Assembly: GCA_039931555.1 (NCBI GenBank)
Contig: JBDTRP010000042.1
Coordinates: 1 to 64,000 of the forward strand
Length of the DNA: 64,000 bases
Direction of reading: 5' to 3'
Source: JAENVT01 sp039931555
GTDB taxonomy: Bacteria > Actinomycetota > Acidimicrobiia > Acidimicrobiales > Ilumatobacteraceae
Positions within the stretch are counted from its first letter, which is position 1. The number at the start of each line of letters is the position of its first letter. The notes under the pieces are model-generated. The model saw only the letters and a list, made by a program, of their open reading frames with translations. It did no database searches and was not told where the DNA came from. This document shows positions 49,265 through 58,470 of this stretch, piece after piece. The position numbers were made by a program, and so were the translations under genes.

Positions 49265-50200
49265 CTGTTCGAGACGGGTTCGACAGGCCTCGGCAACGAG
49301 CTGGGCGACGTGAGCAGGTCGACGTTGGGCATACCAGCCCAGATAGATCAACTCCCACCCGCACGCTGTGACCCGGAGGTCGCGATCCTCATCTGCCGCT
49401 TCTCGTATCGGACCGAAGTGGAACGCCCGGCTGTGACCCTCGATACCGATACGGACTGCCGGTATGGCGAGATCGACGCGGGCGACAAACGCACCGCTGT
49501 TGGTGTTGATGACGAACTGAGGCACGATCGGTGGGATGTCGGGATGGGCAAGCATGCAGCGAAGGAGTTCTTCGAACCACGACTCGGGCAGCGTCCCTTC
49601 GAGGCTCCACCGGCGCAGCGCCCGGATCAACATGCTGGTCCCCTCCTGGCCGGGCCGATGGAGGCGAAGGGCGGTCTGCTGCAACCACAGGGGGTTGACT
49701 CGGTGGATTCGTCGGGCAGCGATCAATGCACGCCAGACCTTGTCCTCGGATTCGCTCGAGCCGAGGTCGGCGAGGGTTCTGGCCAATGTCGTGCACGGCA
49801 GGCCGTCGCGCTCGTACCGGTCGGCAGGGTCGAGCACGGTGGTCTGATGCACGACGATTCCCTCGACCGCGCTCCCTGTAAGCCGGCCGGGGCGAAGGAC
49901 GGTGACCTCCGGGTCGGCAGATTCCAACCCATCCAGTCCAAATAATCGGCCCGCCGCCCCGTTACTGACCAGGGGACGAGTGACACTCGTCGCGGTCGCG
50001 ATTGCCAGTCTCTGCTCCCATGTCGCCGGATAGCCAGAGACAACCAACGCTCCGCGGACGGGTTCAGTGAGCCAGCCACGTTCCTTGGCGAGTCGAATGT
50101 CGCGAGGTGTGAGCCCAAAGGCGGCGGCCTGGCTACGAACGACGAGACCATGGTGAGAGGCCGCAAACTCCGCCACGGCCCGAGGGGCCAGAACGGACAT
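49253..50200 (-). CDS. AbiEi-like antitoxin / DUF559 endonuclease-fold protein
   Basis: 315 aa from the ATG at 50200. The N-terminal winged-helix (SHHGLVVRSQAAAFGLTPRDIRLAKERGWL) resembles AbiEi-type antitoxins. The C-terminal region (INTNSGAFVARVDLAIPAVRIGIEGHSRAFHFG...DRDLRVTACGWELIYLGW) is DUF559-like, a Vsr/restriction-endonuclease fold with acidic residues in VDLA and IEGH. Such actinobacterial proteins are often multi-copy and lack a partner toxin. Palindromic repeats flank it on both sides in the same orientation. Confidence 0.75.
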   Translation of the reverse strand: MSVLAPRAVAEFAASHHGLVVRSQAAAFGLTPRDIRLAKERGWLTEPVRGALVVSGYPATWEQRLAIATATSVTRPLVSNGAAGRLFGLDGLESADPEVTVLRPGRLTGSAVEGIVVHQTTVLDPADRYERDGLPCTTLARTLADLGSSESEDKVWRALIAARRIHRVNPLWLQQTALRLHRPGQEGTSMLIRALRRWSLEGTLPESWFEELLRCMLAHPDIPPIVPQFVINTNSGAFVARVDLAIPAVRIGIEGHSRAFHFGPIREAADEDRDLRVTACGWELIYLGWYAQRRPAHVAQLVAEACRTRLEQRSA

Positions 50201-50245
50201 CTGCCGAAAGCTATCGGCGACGCGCGGTGCGTCCGACCGCTGTGC

Positions 50246-50296
50246 CGAAGTGCGTCGTTTCAATGCACACAGTGCGCATCGAGGTTTCGCACTTCG
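50246..50296 (+). repeat. Palindromic repeat, copy C (51 bp)
   Basis: CGAAGTGCG (50246-50254) pairs with CGCACTTCG (50288-50296), with core AATGCACACAGTGCGCATCGAG shared with copy B. It lies 45 bp upstream of the DUF559 start, in the same orientation as copy B. Confidence 0.8.
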
Positions 50297-50335
50297 CGCG
50301 CGGAACCCCCATGCCGTGGCTTCGAACCCTCGGAG

Positions 50336-51532
50336 CTACATCGAGGGGGCGGCGCCCAGGGTGGCGGCGACGTCCGCCGAGGTCTGGTCGGCGTGCGTGA
50401 CCGTGAGGGTGATGATGTCGGCGGGCACATGTCCGGAGATCGCCATCTTCAATTGATCCACGCTGAGGACTGCGGTGCCGTCGACGGCGACGATCACGTC
50501 GCCGGCGACCAGGCCGACGGCCGCGGCGGGGCCGCTGGGATCGACTGCGTCGATCGTGGGCACGCCCTGATCATTGGCAACAACATGGACACCCAGCCAC
50601 GGCGCTGGTTGCGGCTTGGCGGGTGGCGGCAGCATCGCACCGACGTTGGCCACGCTGACCAACTCGGGGCCGGATGATCCGTGGCTGCACATCCCGACCA
50701 ACAGCCCGCCGGCGTTGACGACCGGTGTTCCCTCGGCCATCTTGCCCGCCCAGGAATCGAGCGTGAGGCGCCCGAGTGCGTCGACCCCGACGTTGGCCGA
50801 CGCCGGAGTGGCGCCCATCACGATCACGACGTCGCCGGGGTTGGCCGCCGGACCGATTCCGTACGACGTGCCGGTGGCGGCGGGATCGGCTGACAGCACA
50901 GCGATGCCGAGACGGGTGTCGACCATCAGGACCGTTGCGTCGCGTTGCTGACCGTCCGTGCCGGTGACGGTCACCGATGTGCGGCCGCGAACTGCACGCG
51001 CGGTGGTGATGACCAACGAGTCGCCGATTCCGACGGCGACCGGGGTCTCGACGAGTTCAGAGCCCTGAGTGCCGACGGATCCCTGCGGACGATCGAGCGT
51101 CGTAGTGCTCACTTCGGAGGCCGGGGCGTTGAGTGGCGCTGTTTGCACGGTCGTGGTGGACGGTACCCGAGTATCGAGCGATGTCGCCACGAGTGTCTCG
51201 GGCCTGACCGTGATCACCGAGCCCGACGGATCGTTGGCTCGGCTGGTGACGACGGACGGAGCGGCCTGACCATCTCGGCCGACCGACGGGAGCATCGCCC
51301 ACAGCACTGCGAGAGACAGCAGCCCGCCGATGGCGCCGGTGGTGACCAGCAGCCCCCGGCCGATGGTGATGGGTGGTTCGGTGTGTGTCCACACCGCTCG
51401 GCCCACTTCGGAGGGGTGGCGCCACTGGCGTTCATGAGCTGGAAGCGGAGCGGGTGGATAGGCGCGGCTTTCGGTTGCGTCGTCGGGCGCGTCATCAGGC
51501 GCGTCGTCGTCGGGCCACTCACTCCGCTCCAC
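50336..51532 (-). CDS. HtrA-like trypsin/PDZ membrane protein lacking a visible catalytic serine motif
   Basis: 398 aa from GTG. An acidic Pro-rich cytoplasmic tail (1-55), one membrane helix (about 60-80), a Ser/Thr-rich linker, a trypsin-like beta region (about 150-295) and a C-terminal PDZ domain (GVHVVANDQGVPTIDAVDPSGPAAAVGLVAGDVIVAVDG). Where HtrA proteases carry GNSGGP, this protein has EGTPVVNAGG, so no nucleophilic Ser is evident. It may be a binding or sensing pseudoprotease. Confidence 0.8.
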   Translation of the reverse strand: MERSEWPDDDAPDDAPDDATESRAYPPAPLPAHERQWRHPSEVGRAVWTHTEPPITIGRGLLVTTGAIGGLLSLAVLWAMLPSVGRDGQAAPSVVTSRANDPSGSVITVRPETLVATSLDTRVPSTTTVQTAPLNAPASEVSTTTLDRPQGSVGTQGSELVETPVAVGIGDSLVITTARAVRGRTSVTVTGTDGQQRDATVLMVDTRLGIAVLSADPAATGTSYGIGPAANPGDVVIVMGATPASANVGVDALGRLTLDSWAGKMAEGTPVVNAGGLLVGMCSHGSSGPELVSVANVGAMLPPPAKPQPAPWLGVHVVANDQGVPTIDAVDPSGPAAAVGLVAGDVIVAVDGTAVLSVDQLKMAISGHVPADIITLTVTHADQTSADVAATLGAAPSM

Positions 51533-51625
51533 GAGCCGGAGAGGTTACCGAGCCGGACGTCGCTGTGGGCATCGCCCCTGCCACTCCGGTGTCGCTTGCC
51601 GAGCGGCGAGCTACGATGGGTAGTC

Positions 51626-52138
51626 GTGCAACCTCCGGCTAGCGGTAACTCATGGCTCAGCCTGACCGATGATGCGTTGCCGATCGCGGTTGCCTACGAA
51701 TGGGCGGTGCTTCCACAATGCGGCGCGGTGGTGCTGTTCAGCGGTACCGTACGCGACCATGCACTCGACGAACAGGGTGTGTTGCGCCACCATGTCGAGT
51801 CGCTGACGTATGAAGCGTACGAGTCGCAGGTCGTGCCGCGCTTCGAGGCGATCGACGTCGAGCTGCGCCAACGGTGGCCGGAGACGGGCCGGGTGGTGTT
51901 GATGCATCGCACCGGCACCCTGGCACTCGGCGAGAGCTCCGTCATCGCTGTGGTCAGCGCCACGCATCGGGCCGAAGCCTTCGAGGCCGCCAGATTCGCC
52001 ATCGATGCCCTCAAGCTCAGCGCGCCGATCTGGAAGCACGAGTCGTGGCAAGGTGGCTCCGACTGGGGTGTCGCGACCGGCGTGCCGGTCGATGCTGCGT
52101 CGGTTCCGACCTCGTCCGGTCGGCGGATCTCGTCGTGA
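51626..52138 (+). CDS. moaE: Molybdopterin synthase catalytic subunit
   Basis: 170 aa from the GTG at 51626. MoaE motifs: VVLFSGTVRDH, LTYEAYE, LMHRTGTLALGESSV, VSATHRAEAFEAARFAIDALK and the catalytic-lysine region APIWKHE. It transfers sulfur to precursor Z with MoaD to make molybdopterin; moaD is not in the window. It overlaps the small membrane protein gene by 4 bp (GTGA). The longer frame upstream is a shadow of the PDZ gene. Confidence 0.92.
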   Translation: MQPPASGNSWLSLTDDALPIAVAYEWAVLPQCGAVVLFSGTVRDHALDEQGVLRHHVESLTYEAYESQVVPRFEAIDVELRQRWPETGRVVLMHRTGTLALGESSVIAVVSATHRAEAFEAARFAIDALKLSAPIWKHESWQGGSDWGVATGVPVDAASVPTSSGRRISS

Positions 52139-52368
52139 CGGTCGTCATCGCGGCCGCCGCTGCCCTGCTGTTGCTCGTCATCGGTCTGATCGCCTACACC
52201 CGTCGGCCACGTCAAGACGCCGGCCTCACCAGCTTCCGCCGGCACATCGACGCCTTGTCGCCCGAGTCGCGTCGCGAGGTGATGGACCGCGTTCGTCCCG
52301 CGCCCCCGGGCAACAACGGCGATCTCGGCAAACGTCCCGGCTCCGAACCGCACGAGCCGACGGACTGA
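52135..52368 (+). CDS. Small single-helix membrane protein
   Basis: 77 aa from a GTG that overlaps the moaE stop. An N-terminal membrane helix (VIAAAAALLLLVIGLIAY) is followed by a polar tail (FRRHIDALSPESRREVMDRVRP...). No family name is recognised. It ends 3 bp before mreB, so it may be cotranscribed with mreB and help anchor it (inference). Confidence 0.65.
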   Translation: MTVVIAAAAALLLLVIGLIAYTRRPRQDAGLTSFRRHIDALSPESRREVMDRVRPAPPGNNGDLGKRPGSEPHEPTD

Positions 52369-52371
52369 CTC

Positions 52372-53376
52372 ATGGCTCGTGACCTTGCAATCGATCTCGG
52401 GACCGCCAACACGCTGGTCTACATGAAGGGCCGCGGGATCGTGCTCAACGAACCGTCGGTCATCGCGCTCAACCGTCAGACCGGCGAGGTGCTGGCGACC
52501 GGGCGCGAGGCGTGGCAGATGATCGGCCGAACGCCCGGCTACATCGTGGCCGTCCGGCCGCTGCGCGGTGGGGCGATCACCGACTTCGAGATCACCGAGC
52601 GCATGATCCGGCTGCTGTTGCAGCGCGTCGGCGTCAGCCGGTTCACACGTCCCAAAGTCGTGATCTGTGTTCCGTCGGCCATCACCGAGGTCGAGCGCCG
52701 AGCGGTGACCGACGCGGCGCGCCGGGCCGGCGCAGCCGATGCGCAACTGATCGAGCAGCCGATGGCCGCGGCGATCGGCGCCGATCTGCCGATCGACGAG
52801 CCGGTCGGCAACATGGTGATCGACATCGGCGGAGGCACGAGCGAGACCGCCGTCATCAGCCTTGGTGGCATCGTCGCGCTCGAGGCGGTGCGAGTCGGCA
52901 GCTTCGACATTGATGCTGCGATCCAGGCGTATGTCCGTCGCGAACATGGGATCGCGATCGGCGAGCGAACGGCGGAGGAGGTCAAGGTCGCAATCGGTTC
53001 CGCCGATCCGACCGACGACGAGAACCAGGCGGAGGTTCGCGGCCGCGACTTGATGAGTGGCTTGCCGAAGACGGTGGTGTTGACTCCAGAAGAGATTCGC
53101 CTGGCCATCGACGATGTCATCAGCAGCATCACGGCGTCAGTCGTGCGCTGCCTGTCCAAGGCCCCACCCGAACTGGCCCAAGACTTCCTGGTGCGCGGCA
53201 TGTACTTGGTGGGTGGCGGCGGCTTGCTGCGCGGGTTGGCCCAACGGATCGAACGCGAGACCCAGGTGCCGGTGAAGATGTCGACCATGCCGCTCGAAGC
53301 GGTCGTCATGGGTGCAGGTCACTGCATCGAGCACTACGACGCGCTGAAGACGATGTTCATGGGCGCTCGCCGCTAA
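52372..53376 (+). CDS. mreB: MreB/Mbl actin-like cell-shape protein
   Basis: 334 aa actin-fold ATPase. Phosphate 1 motif LAIDLGTANTLVY, connect GREAWQMIGRTPG, phosphate 2 VIDIGGGTSETAV, and adenosine motif VGGGGLLRGLAQRI are all present. It polymerises at the membrane to guide lateral wall synthesis. No mreC/mreD follows; instead an RNB nuclease starts at the next base. Found in some Actinomycetota; many have lost it. Confidence 0.93.
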   Translation: MARDLAIDLGTANTLVYMKGRGIVLNEPSVIALNRQTGEVLATGREAWQMIGRTPGYIVAVRPLRGGAITDFEITERMIRLLLQRVGVSRFTRPKVVICVPSAITEVERRAVTDAARRAGAADAQLIEQPMAAAIGADLPIDEPVGNMVIDIGGGTSETAVISLGGIVALEAVRVGSFDIDAAIQAYVRREHGIAIGERTAEEVKVAIGSADPTDDENQAEVRGRDLMSGLPKTVVLTPEEIRLAIDDVISSITASVVRCLSKAPPELAQDFLVRGMYLVGGGGLLRGLAQRIERETQVPVKMSTMPLEAVVMGAGHCIEHYDALKTMFMGARR

Positions 53377-54762
53377 GTGCGCATCCGAGCTGATCTCACC
53401 GACGAAATCGTCGAGGGTCTCCGCGGCATCCGCGGGCAGTTCAAGATCCCGGCCGAATTTCCTGCCGCTGTCGTACAGGCCGCAGACGTTGCAGCCACGC
53501 GTGCTCCGGCGGCGCACACCGACCGCACCGACTGGCCGTTCGTCACGCTGGACCCGGCGACTTCGACAGATCTCGATCAGGCCTTCCACATCGAGATGAC
53601 GGGCAACGACGTGTTGCTGCACTACGCGATCGCCGATGTCGCCTGGTTCGTCGACGACGGGGGCGTCCTCGACCAGGAAGCATGGCAGCGGGGCGAAACG
53701 CAATACCTCCCCGACGGGAAGGCCGGTCTCTACCCACCAGTGCTCGCCGAAGGCGCGGCCAGCCTGCTTCCCGATGGGCCGCGCCCGGCGATCGTCTTCC
53801 ACGTGCGCGTCGACACCGAGGGGGCGTCGAAGATCGACGGAGTCGAGCGTTCGTTGATCCGCAGCCGAGCCCAGCTCGCCTACGAAACTGTGCAACCGGC
53901 GCAACTGCCCGACGCGTTTGGCGAGTTGGCTCGACGCATCGCCCGCGCCGAAGCAGCACGCGGGGCTGCGCGGATCGAGCCGCTCGAGCAGGAAGTGCAC
54001 GCTCTCGATGGCGGCGGGTACGACATCTCGTTCCGACCGCGCCTGCAATCCGAGGATGACAACGCGGCGATGTCGCTGGCCACCAACCTCGCCATCGCCG
54101 ACCTGTTGTACGCCGCCGGAACCGGGTTGTTCAGGGTCATGCCGGAGCCCGACGCGCGAGCGGAGCAACGCTTGCGCCACACGGCTCGCGCCTTCGGCGT
54201 CGAGTGGGCCGCCGACACCAAGCTCGCCGACTTCGAACGATCCTTGGACGGCAACGGGGCGAAGTCTGCTGCACTGCTGATGGCGATTCGCCGAGCCGGT
54301 GGCGGTGCATCGTACGAGCCGTTCGCCCCAGGTCAGCGGCCGTGGCACGCGGCGATGGCTGCCATGTACGCGCACGGCACGGCACCGCTGCGCCGGCTGG
54401 CCGACCGCTACGTGGTGATGGCCGCGTTGGCAGTCGCCAACAACCAGCCGGTACCGGAGTCGGTTGCATCAGCGTTGCCGAAACTGCCGCCGGTGATGCA
54501 GCGCGCCGACGAAGCCGGGCGTCAGATCGAACGGGCCGTCCTCGACCTTGCGGAGACTGCGTTGTTGAGTGCGCAGACGCAGCGAACGTTCGGCGCTGTC
54601 GTGACCGATGTCGACGATCGGGGCGCGCGCATTCAGTTGTGCGAGCTTCCCGTGGTGTCGCGGGTCGACGGCCATCGTCTCGAGCCGGGCGACGACCTGC
54701 GCGTGCGCGTGGTGTCGACCGACATCCCGGGCCGCTCGGTCAAGCTCGAACGCGTCGCCTGA
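53377..54762 (+). CDS. RNB-domain ribonuclease (RNase II/R family)
   Basis: 461 aa from a GTG immediately after the mreB stop. The RNB catalytic core is visible at about residues 55-72 (TLDPATSTDLDQAFHIE), with the Asp residues that bind Mg, and AIADVAWFVDDGG following. N-terminal cold-shock domains and a clear C-terminal S1 domain are absent, so it is a short actinobacterial-type RNB protein. Predicted 3'-5' exoribonuclease. Confidence 0.9.
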   Translation: MRIRADLTDEIVEGLRGIRGQFKIPAEFPAAVVQAADVAATRAPAAHTDRTDWPFVTLDPATSTDLDQAFHIEMTGNDVLLHYAIADVAWFVDDGGVLDQEAWQRGETQYLPDGKAGLYPPVLAEGAASLLPDGPRPAIVFHVRVDTEGASKIDGVERSLIRSRAQLAYETVQPAQLPDAFGELARRIARAEAARGAARIEPLEQEVHALDGGGYDISFRPRLQSEDDNAAMSLATNLAIADLLYAAGTGLFRVMPEPDARAEQRLRHTARAFGVEWAADTKLADFERSLDGNGAKSAALLMAIRRAGGGASYEPFAPGQRPWHAAMAAMYAHGTAPLRRLADRYVVMAALAVANNQPVPESVASALPKLPPVMQRADEAGRQIERAVLDLAETALLSAQTQRTFGAVVTDVDDRGARIQLCELPVVSRVDGHRLEPGDDLRVRVVSTDIPGRSVKLERVA

Positions 54763-54777
54763 CACAGGCGAGCCTGA

Positions 54778-56046
54778 TCAGCCTGGTGCGATCGCGTAGA
54801 TCTGGCCGCCGCTGGTCAGCACGAACAGTTCGCCATCGGGCCCTTCGCTGATCGCGGTGACGCTGCCTGTCTTGGCCAGCCCTACCTGCTTCACCTCGGC
54901 GCGGTCGGCGATCTGCAGGGCCCGCACCTGTCCGCTGCAGTAGTCGGCGAACACGTACCAGCCGACGAGCGCAGGGACCGCCGTGCCGCGATACAACGCG
55001 CTGCCACTGATCGAGCAGTCCTGGCCGACGTGCTCGTACTCGTGAATCGGCGGGGTCACGCCGTCGGCCGACTGGTCGTCGTTGAACCGGTGGTTGCCCT
55101 CCATCGCGCTCCAGCCGAAGTTCAGGCCTCGGCCACCGCCGTCGGCGGCCCAGCCGACATCGACTTCCTCCCACTGGCCTTGGCCGACGTCGGCGATCCA
55201 CAGGTCTCCGGTCGACCGGTCGAAGCTGATCCGCCACGGGTTGCGCAACCCGTACGCCCAGATCTCGGGACGAGCCCCCTCGACGCCGACGAACGGGTTG
55301 TCGGACGGGACGGTGTAGGCGGCGTCCGCGCTGTGCCGGGGGTCGATCCGCAACAACTTGCCCAGCCATTCGCCGAGGTTCAGCGCCCGGCGGTCGGGGT
55401 CGCCACCGGAGCCGCCGTCACCGGCGCTGATGTAGAGCATGTCGTCGGGACCGAAGTCGATGTCGCCGCCGTTGTGATTTGGATAGGGCTGGTCGAAGCC
55501 GAGCACCTCTCGTTGCGATGCCGGGTCGAAGATCCCGTCGGCGTCGATGGCGTATTCGTCGATCCTGGTGTTGCCGTCGTTGTTGGTGTAGTCGACGTAT
55601 GCCAGGGTCCCCTCGGCGTTGATCGCCAGCCCCAACAGCCCGCGCTCGCCGTCGGCACTGGTGAGATCGGTCATGTCGAGGGCCACGGCGCCGGGCTGGC
55701 CGTCGGTCATGATCACGACCTGACCGTCCTGTTCGACGACATAGGTCAAGCCGTCGGTGGATCGCCAGGCGACCTCGACCGGGTGGGGGAAGGTGCCGAG
55801 TTGCGTCAGTGTGACGACCGGGTCGACGAGTGGCGGTGAGGCGGTGGCAGCGGTCGTCGACGCAGCGCTGGGCGATGTCGACGCTGCGCCGGTGGGCGCC
55901 GGTGTCGTATCGCCAGCGGTGGCCTCCGGTGCAGCGCTCGATGCCACATTGCTGACCTCGACCCCGTTCGAGTCACTCGAGCACCCAGAGGAAGCGATGA
56001 GGACGGTGATCGCACCCCACCACCGAATCGATCGTCGCAGTGTCAT
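54778..56046 (-). CDS. PQQ-dependent sugar dehydrogenase-like lipoprotein
   Basis: 422 aa. N-terminal signal with a lipobox-like SSGC (Cys22), then a Ser/Thr/Ala-rich linker and a six-bladed propeller of the glucose/sorbosone dehydrogenase family: PVEVAWRSTDGLTYVVEQDG, GERGLLGLAI, NHNGGDIDFGPDDMLYISAGDGG, GLRNPWRISFDR, and LWIADVGQGQWEE. An exported, membrane-tethered quinoprotein is likely; the substrate is unknown. The ATG overlaps the thioesterase stop by 4 bp, so they share an operon. Confidence 0.85.
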   Translation of the reverse strand: MTLRRSIRWWGAITVLIASSGCSSDSNGVEVSNVASSAAPEATAGDTTPAPTGAASTSPSAASTTAATASPPLVDPVVTLTQLGTFPHPVEVAWRSTDGLTYVVEQDGQVVIMTDGQPGAVALDMTDLTSADGERGLLGLAINAEGTLAYVDYTNNDGNTRIDEYAIDADGIFDPASQREVLGFDQPYPNHNGGDIDFGPDDMLYISAGDGGSGGDPDRRALNLGEWLGKLLRIDPRHSADAAYTVPSDNPFVGVEGARPEIWAYGLRNPWRISFDRSTGDLWIADVGQGQWEEVDVGWAADGGGRGLNFGWSAMEGNHRFNDDQSADGVTPPIHEYEHVGQDCSISGSALYRGTAVPALVGWYVFADYCSGQVRALQIADRAEVKQVGLAKTGSVTAISEGPDGELFVLTSGGQIYAIAPG

Positions 56047-56897
56047 GTCTTTCCGATCCGTGCCAGTCCTTCTTGCACCACCGTGATTGCCAACGTGCCG
56101 TCGCTCGTGAAGATCGCACCACCCGCCAGGCCGCGGCCGGTGCTGGTCGAGATCGCCCTCTGGTCGTACAGCAGCCAGTCGTCCGCGCGGAACGGGCGGT
56201 GGAACCACATCGCATGGTCGAGGCTGGCCATCTGCATGCCCGGGCTGTCCCACGACAACCCGAACGGCAACACCGTGGTGTCGAGCAGCGTCATGTCGCT
56301 GGCGTACGTCACGATGCACGCGTGCAGCGTGGGATCGTCGGCCAGGCGACCGTCGGCGCGCATCCACACCCGCTGGCCGTCCGCGGGATTGTCCTGACGA
56401 TTGAACGGGTCGCGATCGATGTAGCGCACGTCGATCGGCCTCGGTCGGTCGAACCACACGCCCATGCGCTCCTTGTACGGTGCCATGCGGGTCTTGAAGT
56501 CGGGCAACGTCTCGGGCGCCGGCACGTCTTTGGGCATGGTCAACTGATGATCTGCGCCGGGCTCGTGGAGGTGGAAGCTGGCCTGCAGGTTGAAGATCGC
56601 CTTGCCGTGTTGGATGGCGACCACGCGTCGAGTGGTGAAGCTGCGCCCGTCACGGATCCGATCGACCTCGTAGAGGATCGGCACGAGGGGGTCTCCGGGC
56701 CGAAGGAAGTAGGCGTGGAGCGAGTGCACCTGGCGGCCGGGATCATCGATCGTGCGCGTCGCGGCGACCAAGGCCTGGCCGGCGACCTGGCCGCCGAACA
56801 CTCGTTGCCGGCTCTCGTCGGGCGACCGGCCGCGGAAGAGGTTGACCTCGATCGATTCCAGGTCGAGCAGCTTGACGAGATCGTCGAGGGCAGTCAT
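56043..56897 (-). CDS. tesB: Acyl-CoA thioesterase II
   Basis: 284 aa double hotdog-fold enzyme. TesB hallmarks: QRVFGGQVAGQALVAA, VHSLHAYFLRPGD, GRSFTTRRVVAIQHGKAIF, and the second hotdog with SLDHAMWFHRPFRADDWLLYDQ. It hydrolyses medium- to long-chain acyl-CoA. It is downstream of the membrane protein gene by 4 bp and overlaps the sugar dehydrogenase gene. Confidence 0.92.
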   Translation of the reverse strand: MTALDDLVKLLDLESIEVNLFRGRSPDESRQRVFGGQVAGQALVAATRTIDDPGRQVHSLHAYFLRPGDPLVPILYEVDRIRDGRSFTTRRVVAIQHGKAIFNLQASFHLHEPGADHQLTMPKDVPAPETLPDFKTRMAPYKERMGVWFDRPRPIDVRYIDRDPFNRQDNPADGQRVWMRADGRLADDPTLHACIVTYASDMTLLDTTVLPFGLSWDSPGMQMASLDHAMWFHRPFRADDWLLYDQRAISTSTGRGLAGGAIFTSDGTLAITVVQEGLARIGKT

Positions 56898-56901
56898 GAA
56901 T

Positions 56902-58461
56902 TCATCCTTGCCCAGCGGGTTCGCCCGTGTCGGATCGGCACGTGGTGGGGTCGAGAGGCGCGATCCGGTACAACTCGCCGCCGGGAACTGACGTCTGGAG
57001 TTGCAGGTCGACGAGCGCGACGAGGTCGGGGCGACGCTCGTTCGGCCCGGCGCCGGCGTTCTGGAGACCGGAGAACCAGGCAAGGTAGGCGCGGCCGGTG
57101 CAGGCCTCTTGCACGGTGTGTTCGGGATCGAGTGGATAGTGACTATTGCCCGCTCGCGGCACCGTGAAACCCATCACGGTCGGTTCACGATCAGTGAACC
57201 ACCACACCCGTTGGGGATTGTTGGTCAGGACACGCGCGTCGGCCGGCAGGGCATCGATCGCGTCGTACAACTGCGGCGAGAACTGCGGCTTGTAACCGCT
57301 GCTGCCGGGTGCCAGATCGGGGAAGCGCACTGCGAACGCCGCGCCCTGGTACATCCACCATCCGAGCAGCACGGATCCACCCACGACGATGCCACGCGTG
57401 GTGCACACCCGATCGAACGTGACGATGGCGACGTAGACGACGGGGATCAACATCGGCGACATCACCCGGAGCTCGATGTCGTTCGCGGTCGCCATGCGGG
57501 CGACGATCGGTACGACGAACGAGGTCGCTGCGAACGTTGCCATCCCGAGATCGAGCGTGATCGACCTTCGGCTGGCGATCGCGAACACGACGAGGACCGC
57601 GATCCCGATGACGATGATGGTGCCGATCCGCGCCCGTGAAGACTCGGACCATCCGTCGCCCATCACGATGTGCCCCGTACCAACCAGCGCGAGGTGGATG
57701 GTGCGCGACAGCGGCTCGTCGGCCCCACCCTCGAAGCGGGGCCCGAGCGGCTGCCCGCTCTTGACAAGGTTTCGCACCACCCACAGCAAGCTGATTGCGG
57801 TCGCGGCCGAGACGAAGGCGACGATCCGCTTGATGAACATGGCCCACTCGTCGGAGTTCCAGGCTGACGCGGCCACCATCACGACGCCGGTCGCCATCAG
57901 CCCGACCCCGGCGTATCGGGTCAGGAACCCGATGCCGGCGAGCAGGCCACCGACCGCGGCAGTGCGCGTGGTCACCGGCCGGCGCGCGAGCACCAGCAAC
58001 ATCGCCAGCGCGATGGCGGCGTACGGAGCCTCGCTCCACACGACGGAGGCCACGCGCACCAGTCCCTGGCTGGCGCCGAGCGCCAACGCGCCCGAAACTG
58101 CGACGACCGGACGGACCCGACGTCGGAGCAGCAGCCCCATCAGCGTGGCCGCGGTCGCGATCGAAGCGGCACCGATCAAGGTGGCCCAGATCAAGCTGCG
58201 GCCACCTGGCGACAACAGCAGCGGGTAGACGGGTCCGAAGACCGCCAGCGGCTTGCCGGTGAAGTCCGTCAGCCCGTGGCCGGAGCGCACGTGGTCGGCG
58301 ACCGAGAGGTAGGTGATGGAGTCGGGCGACAGCAGCGGGTCGTGTCGCGTGGCGATGAAGACGAGGGCGGCGGCGACGGCCGCGGCGACCGGGATTGCCC
58401 ACGGGGGCACGTGTCGGGTCGAGGCCGCGATGGGGGCTGGAGCGGTCGCGACGTCTGGCAT
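56902..58461 (-). CDS. Polytopic membrane protein, GT39/GT83-like glycosyltransferase
   Basis: 519 aa. About ten to twelve membrane helices. The first periplasmic loop (RHDPLLSPDSITYLSVADHVRSGHGL) has the acidic site typical of GT-C mannosyl/arabinosyl transferases, and a large soluble C-terminal part follows (YKPQFSPQLYDAIDALPADARVLTNNP...). Predicted to use a polyprenyl-phosphate sugar donor outside the membrane. The substrate is unknown. Divergent from a methyltransferase gene 9 bp away. Confidence 0.75.
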   Translation of the reverse strand: MPDVATAPAPIAASTRHVPPWAIPVAAAVAAALVFIATRHDPLLSPDSITYLSVADHVRSGHGLTDFTGKPLAVFGPVYPLLLSPGGRSLIWATLIGAASIATAATLMGLLLRRRVRPVVAVSGALALGASQGLVRVASVVWSEAPYAAIALAMLLVLARRPVTTRTAAVGGLLAGIGFLTRYAGVGLMATGVVMVAASAWNSDEWAMFIKRIVAFVSAATAISLLWVVRNLVKSGQPLGPRFEGGADEPLSRTIHLALVGTGHIVMGDGWSESSRARIGTIIVIGIAVLVVFAIASRRSITLDLGMATFAATSFVVPIVARMATANDIELRVMSPMLIPVVYVAIVTFDRVCTTRGIVVGGSVLLGWWMYQGAAFAVRFPDLAPGSSGYKPQFSPQLYDAIDALPADARVLTNNPQRVWWFTDREPTVMGFTVPRAGNSHYPLDPEHTVQEACTGRAYLAWFSGLQNAGAGPNERRPDLVALVDLQLQTSVPGGELYRIAPLDPTTCRSDTGEPAGQG

Positions 58462-58470
58462 CTGCCGATT

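Noticed and set aside
50246..50296. Palindromes B and C as a CRISPR or integron attachment array
   Set aside because: Only two copies flank one gene, there are no spacers, and no cas or integrase gene is present.
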